From Conidiobolus incongruus B7586 (taxonomy: Eukaryota; Entomophthoromycota; Entomophthoromycetes; Entomophthorales; Conidiobolaceae): 16,280 nt of DNA. Below are positions 1 to 7,346 of the stretch, one piece after another (position 1 is the stretch's first letter; every line of letters starts with the position of its first letter). A program made the translations under genes and the position numbers. The DNA is taken from the NCBI GenBank assembly GCA_000697335.1, contig JNEM01014221.1, forward strand, positions 1 through 16,280, given 5' to 3'. Under the pieces are notes generated by a model, which was not told the origin of the DNA, ran no database searches, and saw only the letters and a list, made by a program, of their open reading frames with translations.

Positions 1-1335
1 TAATTATAAAATATATATATATATATTTTAATAATACTAATACTTTTATATATTTTATTTATATTTGATATTTCAAAATTATTAATATATTTGAAAAATT
101 AAAAATTAAAAATTTGCCATTTTTTTCTTTCCAAACTAATATTTTTGTTGTTATAATAAATTACATAAATTATTGATATATTATAGTTAAGAATTATAAT
201 TAAAATGAATAAGCTTTTTCTAAATAATTATATTAAGATTTGATTATATATCTCAATTTAAATTCTGAAATTTGATATAAAATACTATAATATATGATTT
301 AAAAACATTATAAAATTTATTATTATTCAAATTAAGATCATCCTTAATTGGTATTATTTTATAATATTTGACCATTTCATCAAACTAATATGTGAATAAA
401 TAAATAAAAATTTATATAGATAGAAATAATTGAAATTTAATTACAATTCTAATATGAATTTAAAATATATATATATATATATAAACAGGTATAAGATAAT
501 TACCAGTAATAAGGATTTCACATATATTATTCACCTTAAAGTGATCATATTTATAATTTATTTTATTTATATTAGAAATTAATATATAAATATTTATCAA
601 TACTATTACTAATAACCAAGTTTAGATTATGATTTGATAAATTGAACTGATTTCTATATTATTCATTTTCATCCAATTATAATGTAATTTTAAATTTTAT
701 TTCAAATAAATTTCATTAAGTCTATAGATAGTTTTAATGAATGACTATAATAAAAGCTATTATTATAAATAATCAATAAAATATTATAATGATTCGAGAT
801 TTTTAAAATATAAATAATGATCAGCTCAAATTTTTTGAAATGTTTAAATGGCGTATTTGGCGATATAATGAAGTGTAATAAGCACTGATATTATAGTGGC
901 TCTATTATTGTCAATATTTCATCTATCCAATGAAAAATTTTATATAAAATTGTTTAACTAATTAACACTTATTATTTTTGATTTTTGAATATTATAAAAT
1001 AATTTATACCTTGCCATATAGGAATAAATCTCAAAAATTAAAAAATATTAATGGATAGGAATAAAAATAGTAAAAATTTCAAGCTATTTTGATCTAATTT
1101 TTTTAAAAATTAAAAACAAATATTGATTTTATTAAATTAGATTTTGATATAGACTAATAATTCATAAAAATTGTAAATTGATCAATTGATGACAATTTTG
1201 AATACTTTCACCAATCTTAATATCCATCCAAATGATCTAAAATTCATTTCAATCATACCCATAATTAGAAATCCACTATAAAACTATTAATCGTCAGAGT
1301 AGCCCAATTAAACCTTTAAAAAAACAATATAAAAA
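1..1335. other. AT-rich intergenic DNA upstream of the glutaredoxin gene
   Basis: No open frame with coding character is visible on either strand. The stretch is dominated by A/T runs and contains two short TA dinucleotide microsatellites (about 10-27 and 464-482). The final 60 bp become less AT-rich and should hold the glutaredoxin promoter. A slightly richer patch near 848-905 does not resemble any RNA gene I know. Confidence 0.7.
1277..1283 (+). promoter_or_regulatory. Candidate TATA box of the glutaredoxin gene
   Basis: TATAAAA lies 53 bp before the start codon, in a short stretch less AT-rich than the DNA further upstream. Because the background is so AT-rich, a TATA match alone is weak evidence; spacing is the main support. 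Confidence 0.35.
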
Positions 1336-1644
1336 ATGACCTTAGTAAAAGATCTCGTCTCCAACTTAATCAAACAAAACAAAATTGTAGTATTTTCCAA
1401 ATCTTACTGCCCTTACTGCCAGCGTGCCAAAGATGAATTGAAGAAATTGAGCTTACAGTTCAACGCTCTTGAACTTGACAACCAGAAGAACGGTGGCGAT
1501 ATTCAGGATTATTTACATAAGGAAACCGGTCAACGTACTGTTCCTAATATTTTCGTTAATGGTAAACACTTGGGAGGTTGTGACGACTTATTGAAATCGA
1601 TTAAGAATGGAAAATTGAACGAATTGTTGAAAGCTAAGATTTAA
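1336..1644 (+). CDS. GRX: Dithiol (class I) glutaredoxin
   Basis: A complete single-exon gene for 102 residues, the usual size of a cytosolic glutaredoxin. It should reduce protein disulfides and protein-glutathione mixed disulfides using glutathione. The active site CPYC is at residues 25-28, preceded by the conserved Lys22 (SKSYCPYC). The cis-proline loop TVP is at 68-70, and the glutathione-binding GGCDD turn is at 80-84, so every key thioredoxin-fold element is present in order. No signal peptide or transit peptide is visible before the fold begins near residue 5, which suggests the cytosol. The start is the first ATG after an A-rich leader (AAAAAATG), and upstream DNA has no coding character. 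Codon use is mildly biased. Yeast GRX1 and GRX2 are both of this class, so a one-to-one ortholog cannot be named. Confidence 0.95.
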   Translation: MTLVKDLVSNLIKQNKIVVFSKSYCPYCQRAKDELKKLSLQFNALELDNQKNGGDIQDYLHKETGQRTVPNIFVNGKHLGGCDDLLKSIKNGKLNELLKAKI

Positions 1645-1667
1645 TTAATGGGAATTAATTAATATTT

Positions 1668-1673
1668 AATAAA
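1668..1673 (+). terminator. Candidate poly(A) signal AATAAA of the glutaredoxin gene
   Basis: AATAAA begins 24 bp after the stop codon and is followed by an A-run and T-rich DNA. This is a plausible cleavage and polyadenylation context, though AATAAA is common by chance here. Confidence 0.4.
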
Positions 1674-1854
1674 AAAAAGTTTATGATTTTATATATTTTT
1701 GATTGTATAAGTTGAGGCATATATTATTATGATTATTACTATTATATTAAGGTAGTATTATAAATTGAAATATATGATATAATGATTGAAAAACACCTAT
1801 AAGTTTGATATCTTATTTTAATCATCGAATAATAAAAATAACTGTTGATGTCAT

Positions 1855-1927
1855 GCTTCTTTGGCGCAGTTGGCAGCGCGTGAGTCTCATAATCTCGAGG
1901 TCGTCGGTTCGAACCCGACAGGGAGCA
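1855..1927 (+). tRNA. tRNA-Met (anticodon CAT), elongator type
   Basis: A 73-nt cloverleaf without an intron. The acceptor arm GCTTCTT/AGGGAGC pairs with G-T wobbles, followed by discriminator A. The D stem is GCGC/GCGC, and the T arm is GTCGG-TTCGAAC-CCGAC. The anticodon loop CTCATAA (1886-1892) places CAT at 1888-1890. T31 opposite T39 at the foot of the anticodon stem also occurs in the fungal elongator tRNA-Met I know. Position 54 is a normal T and the stem lacks the three G-C pairs of initiators, so elongator is favoured over initiator. No LTR-like unit lies next to this gene. Confidence 0.93.
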
Positions 1928-2433
1928 TGATCTTATTAAAATTTCAACTTTTTATTTCTCATCGCATTTTATATCTTTATTTTTTTAATATTATTTAATA
2001 ATTTATTTCATCCACTTTCAATTCTACTTTTAATCAAATTTTTATACTTCTATATGTTATATTAACATTCACCCATCTACTTTTCAATTTAATTTAATAT
2101 GACTTCCAATTCACAAATGATTGACTATAATTTTTCAAAAATTTAAATATAACTATTTTAAAAAACAATTATGATAATATTGGATAATTTCAATGTATTT
2201 TAAATTTTGATACTTATAAAGTTAAAATGAATTAAAAAAATTGTTTATAATAAAATAGAAATATATTTTGAAAAATGATCAAATATTTGAACGGATTTGA
2301 AAATTTAGAGTTTTAAGTGATAGGCATATTGATAATAATTAGTATTTATATTTTAAAATCATTGATGATAAATAATTTGAAAAAAAGTAATTGATTTGAA
2401 AAAAAAATTCAGTTTTATTTTTCGTTTGAATTT
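1928..2433. other. AT-rich spacer between tRNA-Met and the first LTR
   Basis: About 500 bp without a gene on either strand. The composition rises abruptly in GC at 2434, where the LTR begins. A minus-strand frame from the LTR runs on into 2359-2433, but this continuation is low-complexity flanking DNA and not part of the element. Confidence 0.65.
1949..1953 (+). terminator. Pol III T-run after tRNA-Met
   Basis: Five Ts begin 22 bp past the tRNA 3' end, the first run of five or more on the coding strand. This is enough for RNA polymerase III termination. Confidence 0.55.
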
Positions 2434-3000
2434 TGTCACGGCTATCAGTTCTAGGAGCGTCATTAAAGACACTGACACAGCCATTCTGTAAGCCAGATTG
2501 TGAAGTATGGCACCTACAAGCTGGGGTAAACTACTGATGGTCAGTTTTCTGGCTATCCGGCCCTGATCACTTGTAAACGGGACATTGTAGAGAGCGACTA
2601 GACTAGCAGCAACGGTGGCGGCGTTAGGAACCGACATGCTGAAAAGATGAAATCACAAAATATCAATAAGAACAAATGTAGAATGAATGATGGAAGATGA
2701 CTCAAGTGACTATAGGCAGCTGCTTGAGTATACTAAATGGTAAGGTCTTGGAAATAGGTAAAAAGTATATTGTGTAAAAAAGAAGAAAGGTAAAGAAAAG
2801 AGAGCAAAGAGGAGGAACAGAGTCCTTCTTATAGCTAAGTGGGATATATAGGCATAGGTATGCAACGACTAAATAAAAGTGAGATCACTCAGGCGTGGAC
2901 TGATAAAATTTGGATAAGGCCTGATTAAAATAATAGGAACTTGACAATGAATTTGAGTGAGAAAAGAAATCAATTAGTCTATTGAGTGTAACTTGTCACA
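2434..3000 (-). mobile_element. Fossil solo LTR of a tRNA-associated LTR retrotransposon, copy A1
   Basis: A 567-bp unit that aligns end to end with the solo LTR at 6543-7098. It reads on the minus strand, begins TGTGAC and ends GTGACA, the TG...CA form of LTR edges. Reading 5' to 3' on the minus strand it holds a TATATA promoter-like block (2845-2850, plus coordinates), a pyrimidine-rich leader, and an open frame starting at 2637 that reaches the LTR edge at 2434. No internal coding region accompanies it, so it is a solo LTR. The flanking 5 bp on the two sides do not match, so it is older or was rearranged with its neighbour. Ty1/copia versus Ty3 type cannot be decided. Confidence 0.8.
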
Positions 3001-3043
3001 ATTCTCAGTGGCATTACCACTGGAATCATGATCTACAGGGAGT
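3001..3043. other. Spacer between two LTR units with a small hairpin
   Basis: Forty-three bases separate the 567-bp LTR from the shorter LTR-like unit. They contain a perfect inverted repeat, CAGTGG-CATTA-CCACTG (3006-3022). Nothing here matches the other LTR copy. It may be old flanking DNA or a remnant of another insertion. Confidence 0.4.
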
Positions 3044-3294
3044 TGTCACCAATCCATAACCCGCACAACTAGAACTGTGCTGTATACTTGTGGATGAACC
3101 ACTATTAAACAGAAATATATTAAGGTAAATAAGTAAGGTTTATTGGAGATATTGCACACAATAACAAGCCAAGGCTTAGTTATTGTACTAAAGATGGTAT
3201 TTATATGGTAATACCAGTATTGAGATTGAGCCATATACACATGATATGATTCTATTGGCTGGATGGTAGGAGAAACAGGATCAGATCCGTCACA
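3044..3294 (-). mobile_element. Fossil short LTR-like unit, copy A2 (second family)
   Basis: A 251-bp unit that on the minus strand begins TGTGACGG and ends GGTGACA, the same terminal bases as the longer LTRs, but whose interior is different. It contains a TATATAAATA-like block on the minus strand near 3205. Its tRNA-side edge lies exactly 10 bp before the mature 5' end of tRNA-Ala, the same distance as the solo LTR at 6543. The flanking 5 bp do not match. I read it as a solo LTR of a related but distinct family. A minus-strand frame inside it looks like chance. Confidence 0.5.
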
Positions 3295-3304
3295 TAACTA
3301 TTAA

Positions 3305-3377
3305 GGGGAATTAGCTCAAATGGTAGAGCGCTCGCTTAGCATGCGAGAGGCACGGGGATCGATACCCTGATTCTCCA
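3305..3377 (+). tRNA. tRNA-Ala (anticodon AGC), copy 1
   Basis: A 73-nt intronless cloverleaf: acceptor GGGGAAT/ATTCTCC with discriminator A, and anticodon AGC in the loop TTAGCAT. The T loop ATCGATA with A at position 54 is typical of eukaryotic tRNA-Ala. It differs from copy 2 at a single base (3368, C to T), which turns the 50-64 pair of the T stem into a G-U wobble and should not abolish function. An LTR-like unit ends 10 bp upstream. Confidence 0.95.
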
Positions 3378-3852
3378 GTCTGATTTAAATCGATATTTTT
3401 TTCACTTTAATCAATTTTATTTGTAATATTTTGGATATCTAATCCAACGTTTTTAGAAATCCTACATATATAACCTTTAGATTTTGATTTTAATCAATAG
3501 TCTTTTTGATACAATTATAAGACTAAATTAATATAGGTTTAGCATATTAATTGTCTTTATATCATTTCAATTTTTTATATTTCATGGTTTTTAATATCAT
3601 TATATTCAAAGGTTTACATTATAACAACCCAATAATCCCATAAAATTATATTTTCTATTTATTATTTAAATAGTCGATTTACCCAAATTTTTATAAATTG
3701 TTTTTGATAAACCTGTAAATAATATTAAAATAGTCATAATAATTATAATTCAATATTAAATAGTTATATATAACATAATTTATATAGAATTTCAATATTT
3801 TTAACTTAAAAACTTTATCTCAATACAAATAATCATAAATAACTTTTAAAAA
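3378..3852. other. AT-rich spacer between tRNA-Ala copy 1 and ACL4
   Basis: After the Pol III T-run there is about 450 bp of AT-rich DNA with no gene. The end next to 3852 should hold the ACL4 promoter, but no element stands out above the AT background. Confidence 0.6.
3396..3402 (+). terminator. Pol III T-run after tRNA-Ala copy 1
   Basis: Seven Ts begin 19 bp downstream of the tRNA 3' end, the first strong T-run on the coding strand. Confidence 0.55.
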
Positions 3853-5037
3853 ATGGTTGATTTGAATACCGACACAAGTTTGGGTTCTATTTTAGAACAA
3901 GCAAGAGATCTCATAACCCAGAGCGATTACCCCAACGCTTATACATTTTGCCAAAAAGCTTTGGAGTTAAGCAATCGCGACCCTATGGCTATTGAATTAT
4001 GTGCAGTGGTCGAAATGGAATTGGGGTTATTGGAAGATGCCAAACAAGTAATTATATATCCAAAGTATTTGAATAATATATTAATTTTTGAGGATATAGA
4101 AATTTAGTTATTTAGCTGAGAATTGCGGGGACCAAATCGATTACGATATTTATTGTAATTTGGGTCAATTGAGCATGGGTCACGAAAGTGTGAATTTTTA
4201 TCGTAAGGCTTTATCTATCCTGTTAAATAAGATTGCCGATGTCCAAGATCCTACACTCAAATTGGTCATGCAGCAGGGTATTGTGGATGTTGTCGTCAGT
4301 TTGGTGGAATTATATATGACTGACTTAGTGTAAGTATTCATTATTGATCATTTGATATGATTTGCTAATTTATGATATAGGGATGAGCCTGATGCAGAAC
4401 AACAATGTGAACAATATTTGAAAGATGGATTGAGTTTATTCCCCAAGAGCCCGGAATTGTTGCAAACGTTGGCTTCCGTTAGAATTAGCCAGCAACGCAA
4501 TCCCGACGCCGCCGAATGCTTGCGCAACAGTATGCAACATTGGTTAAATAATGATCATGGTAAATTAATTCATTATTTTTAATATTGATTTTTATTAATA
4601 TTTTCATAGTTGTTCCCCCAGCCTACGAAATGCGCATATCACTAATCCGACTACTGATCGAACTCAATATGCTCGAAGAAGCTATCCAAGTGGGATCCGG
4701 ACTCGAGCGTGAAAATGACGAAGATTACGAACTGTGGTACTTACTCGGGCTTGTCAGTTTCTTGATGGCTGAGCAGCTTGCATCCAGCGGAGATGCCCAA
4801 CTTCTTGAAGACGTCGTCAAAGAATCGTACCGATGCTTCCAGAAGATGATGCACTGCGCCAGTATGATGGAAGATGAGGACAGAGACCCAGAAATGATGC
4901 AAAGTGGAGAGGAAATGAGACTTAAATTGTTGTCACAGTTCCCATACCTCGAAGGTGTGTCATTGCAGCCTTCCGATGATGAATTCGAAGGAGGTGAGGG
5001 TGAAGAGATGGAATGGACCGATTGTTCAGATGATTAA
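3853..5037 (+). CDS. ACL4: TPR-repeat protein, assembly chaperone of ribosomal protein uL4 (Acl4-like)
   Basis: Four exons, 3853-4047, 4100-4329, 4381-4559 and 4610-5037, give 343 residues (yeast Acl4 is slightly longer). The introns are 50-52 bp, start GTAA and end TAG. Helical TPR-type repeats fill residues 1-270. Blocks I recognise from the Acl4 family are YMTDL...EPDAE (137-148), LQTLASVRISQ (169-179) and PPAYEMRI at the start of exon 4. The C terminus is an acidic tail (DDEFEGGEGEEMEWTD). Acl4 binds newly made uL4 (Rpl4), keeps it soluble and escorts it into pre-60S particles in the nucleus; TPR repeats bind the uL4 loop and acidic tails are common in ribosomal protein chaperones. The first intron has competing splice sites; the pair chosen is in phase, matches the other introns in length and gives a TPR-like join. 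The gene converges on the NDUFA11-type gene. Confidence 0.85.
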
Positions 5038-5465
5038 TTAGCTCAAATGATTACGTTATATTATGTATAAACAATAACTATCTATTATTTTTGTCATTAA
5101 TCATACTAGATATTGAATGATTTATAAAAAATACTTGATTAGTATCCAATAAATAACCAAATGTTAGACTGAATATTGATATTTAATATTAATTTTAAAT
5201 TGATCAATATAAAAATGAAACATTATAAATTTGATAATTTATAAATGTTACTTTGAATTCTAAATTTAATTTTAGAAATAATCTAAATATCCTTATTTTA
5301 AATTGAAATTTATCAAGTGAATAGATCGTTTATGATTTTTAAGAAAAGTTATAATTGTTGATCAATAATTGAAACATCATATTCAGTTAATAATATTATA
5401 AAAATATATAATAAATAAACATATATAAACTTGAGAAATTTTTAATTAAAAACCATTTTGATAAA
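5038..5465. other. Shared 3' region between convergent ACL4 and the NDUFA11-type gene
   Basis: About 430 bp of AT-rich DNA carries the 3' ends of two converging genes. No ORF or RNA gene is visible. Confidence 0.6.
5148..5153 (+). terminator. Candidate poly(A) signal of ACL4
   Basis: AATAAA lies 110 bp after the stop codon, the first such hexamer downstream. Support is weak given the AT background. Confidence 0.25.
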
Positions 5466-6144
5466 TTATTGATTATAAATTTGGGTAGCATCCTTGGCAG
5501 CTTGTCTAAGTCTCTGCTTTTCTTCATACTCAGCATCAGATTGCAAAAATTCCTTACGTCTTTGGTACTGAGCTTCGGCATCCTTATTATCATATAAACC
5601 CTTCAAACTACCACCAGACATTTGATAAATGGCCATAGCACCTCCTCCTAATACACATCCAAAGCACATAGATTGGAAATTGCGAGCTAAATTTTGAAAT
5701 TAGTTAAATTTTAGTAGAATGTAATTAATAATTACATCTGGCACCGGCAGTTGCACCGGCTAAACAACCACCCACGGCAGCATTCCAAAAGTCTTCTTTC
5801 TCTCTAATAGCTTTGGTGGCGCATGTGGCTCCTGCAAAGACGGCACCGACGGCAGCTAAAAAAAAATTAAATTAATATAAAAATTAAATCCATAAATAAT
5901 AATTTTCGTCATCAATTCCAATTTTCAATAAAAAAATTAAATGATTTGATATAGATTAAAATGGGAAATAGATATTACCAAAGTAACCGATATCACCACC
6001 AGTTCTAGATAAGAAGCCGAGGGCACCGGCGGAGTGTTGGTTGACGGCATTTCGGTAAATGGATACCAAGAGACCGACGGCGGAGAAGCGAGCGGCGGCT
6101 GAGGCAGCTTGACTTGTGCATCCTTTTTCGTTATCACCAGACAT
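5466..6144 (-). CDS. NDUFA11: Mitochondrial complex I subunit of NDUFA11 / B14.7 type (Tim17-like membrane protein)
   Basis: Three exons on the minus strand, 6144-5979, 5855-5736 and 5686-5466, encode 168 residues. The introns are 123 and 49 bp, both in phase 1, with GTAAT starts and TTTAG ends. The protein is rich in Gly and Ala and has about four short hydrophobic segments, as in the Tim17/Tim22/Tim23 fold. The central block (residues 62-95: VFAGATCATKAIREK, then GGCLAGATAGAR) resembles the GATF...TC...REK...GGCAGG...GAR core of NDUFA11, whose fungal counterparts are NUJM in Yarrowia and the 21.3-kDa subunit of Neurospora. The charged C-terminal tail (about 130-168) is probably a helix. It should sit in the inner membrane arm of NADH dehydrogenase. 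Another Tim17-family protein is the main alternative. The start is the only ATG that opens the first exon cleanly. Confidence 0.75.
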
Positions 6145-6459
6145 TTGATTTGTTTATTTTGAATTGATCTTATTTTATTATTTTGTGTTAGATATTTGGA
6201 TTTGATCATTTAAGTCATTGTGATTTGAAAATTGTTAAATTGGAAATTTTAAATTATATAGAAATGTGGGATTGATAAATATTATCTATCTTATCAATCT
6301 GATATTGATTGAGTGATATTAAAATATTCATTTAATGAAAGAAAAAGAGAGAATGGCAAAAAAAATAACAATAACAGTAAAAATATTAATATAATATATT
6401 GCCTATTTAAATATAGATATGAATTGGAAAAAAATTAATTTGGGAAAAAAATGTAAAAA
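6145..6459. other. Promoter-side spacer of the NDUFA11-type gene
   Basis: About 315 bp between the complex I gene start and the 3' end of the inverted tRNA-Ala. It is AT-rich, with an A-rich purine stretch around 6339-6380. No gene is visible. Its right end holds the Pol III T-runs of the tRNA, read on the minus strand. Confidence 0.6.
6455..6459 (-). terminator. Pol III T-run after tRNA-Ala copy 2
   Basis: On the minus strand five Ts follow the discriminator base directly, with a backup run of seven Ts at 6445-6451. Confidence 0.65.
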
Positions 6460-6532
6460 TGGAGAATCGGGGTATCGATCCCCGTGCCTCTCGCATGCTA
6501 AGCGAGCGCTCTACCATTTGAGCTAATTCCCC
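6460..6532 (-). tRNA. tRNA-Ala (anticodon AGC), copy 2
   Basis: The reverse complement of tRNA-Ala copy 1 apart from one base, where this copy has the standard C and a fully paired T stem. Acceptor GGGGAAT/ATTCTCC, anticodon AGC, no intron. The two copies face each other and enclose ACL4 and the complex I gene. A solo LTR with an intact target duplication starts 10 bp upstream of its 5' end. Confidence 0.95.
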
Positions 6533-6537
6533 TTACT

Positions 6538-6542
6538 TAATC
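6538..6542. repeat. Target-site duplication TAATC, left copy
   Basis: TAATC directly abuts the left edge of the solo LTR and is repeated exactly at 7099-7103 on the right. A 5-bp duplication is typical of LTR retrotransposon integrases. It lies 6-10 bp upstream of the mature tRNA-Ala 5' end. Confidence 0.8.
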
Positions 6543-7098
6543 TGTCACGGTTATTAGCTCTTGGAGCGTCATTGAGGACACTGACACAGCCATTCTGTAG
6601 GCCAGATTGTGAAACATGATACCTACCAGCTGGGGTAAACTACCAATGATCAGATCTCTGGCTATTCGGCCTTGATCACTTGTAAATGGGGCTTTGTACA
6701 GAGCGACTAGACCAGCAGCAACAGTGGCGGCGTTAGGATCCGACATGCTAAAAGATGGAATCAAGGAATATCAATAGGAACGGGTTTAGAAGGATTAGTG
6801 TAAAATGACTCAAGTGGAACTATAAGCAGTTACTTGAGTATACCAAAAGGGTTGGCTTTGGATGTAGGAAAAAGGTTTATTAATGTAAGAAAGTAAGGTA
6901 AGAGAGAGAGATCAAGAAGGGAGCCGAGCCCTTCTTATACTTAAGTGAAATATATAGGCATAAGTATGCACGGATGAGTAACAGTGAGGTCACTCAGACG
7001 TGGACTGGTAAAATGTTGATAAGGCCTAATTTGGTTAATCAGGTACTTAATAGTGAATTGGAGTGAAGAAAGGTATCAATTAGGTAGCAATCGTCACA
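6543..7098 (-). mobile_element. Fossil solo LTR of a tRNA-targeted LTR retrotransposon, copy B
   Basis: A 556-bp LTR read on the minus strand, with edges TGTGACG and CCGTGACA, bounded by a perfect 5-bp duplication (TAATC) and lacking any internal region. This marks it as a solo LTR left by LTR-LTR recombination. From its 5' side it carries a TATATA block (6951-6956), a hairpin (6914-6936) at the place expected for the transcript start, CT-rich leader DNA, and an open frame from an ATG at 6746 to the LTR edge. It is roughly 80% identical by eye to copy A1, and 87% over that frame. The intact duplication suggests it is younger than its neighbour copies. Family class (Ty1/copia or Ty3) cannot be set without an internal region. 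Confidence 0.88.
6914..6936 (-). repeat. Hairpin in the LTR leader
   Basis: The inverted repeat AAGAAGGG...CCCTTCTT has an 8-bp perfect stem around a 7-nt loop. It sits about 15 bp downstream of the TATATA block in the minus-strand reading, so it may straddle the transcript start. Copy A1 has a weaker counterpart near 2809-2831. Confidence 0.5.
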
Positions 7099-7103
7099 TA
7101 ATC
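7099..7103. repeat. Target-site duplication TAATC, right copy
   Basis: An exact repeat of 6538-6542, immediately after the right edge of the solo LTR. Confidence 0.8.
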
Positions 7104-7300
7104 TACCCAAATTAATTATTGTTTAATCGACACTCAAGACAATTTTAAGCTCAATCTTCCATCATAACAATTGATTATTTTTTTCATATTTTATGACTCC
7201 AATTTGCTTACTATTTCCCTTCACGTTTCTTCTCATTAATATGATTATATATTAGATTCTTTTATATTACGAAGCTCCCTAATCACATCCTTTTTTATTT

Positions 7301-7346
7301 CATTAATACCTATATTTTTATTTCATCAATACCTATATTTTTATTT
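7301..7346. repeat. Two-copy 23-bp tandem repeat
   Basis: Two adjacent 23-bp units starting CATTAATACC and CATCAATACC differ at one base. The flanks extend the similarity by a few T-rich bases. It looks like a simple slippage product. Confidence 0.7.

Noticed and set aside
1-1335. Telomere or centromere-like DNA in the AT-rich left flank
   Set aside because: Only short TA microsatellites and A/T runs are present, with no telomeric unit or higher-order repeat.
2359-2433. Continuation of the LTR open frame into DNA beyond the LTR edge
   Set aside because: It is low-complexity Lys/Phe-rich translation of flanking AT-rich DNA and has no counterpart at the other LTR, so it is not part of the element or a host gene.
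3046-3240. 64-codon minus-strand frame inside the short LTR-like unit
   Set aside because: It has no recognisable motif, stops at the unit's edge only because GGTGACA contains TGA, and has no second copy in the window to test for coding character.
2434-3294. The whole 861 bp as one LTR
   Set aside because: Alignment with the copy bounded by a target duplication ends at 3000; beyond it a new TGTGAC...GTGACA unit begins after 43 bp.
5396-5593. 65-codon frame overlapping the last exon of the NDUFA11-type gene
   Set aside because: It is in another frame of the same strand and runs out into AT-rich 3' DNA, whereas the exon chosen joins upstream exons in phase with family motifs.
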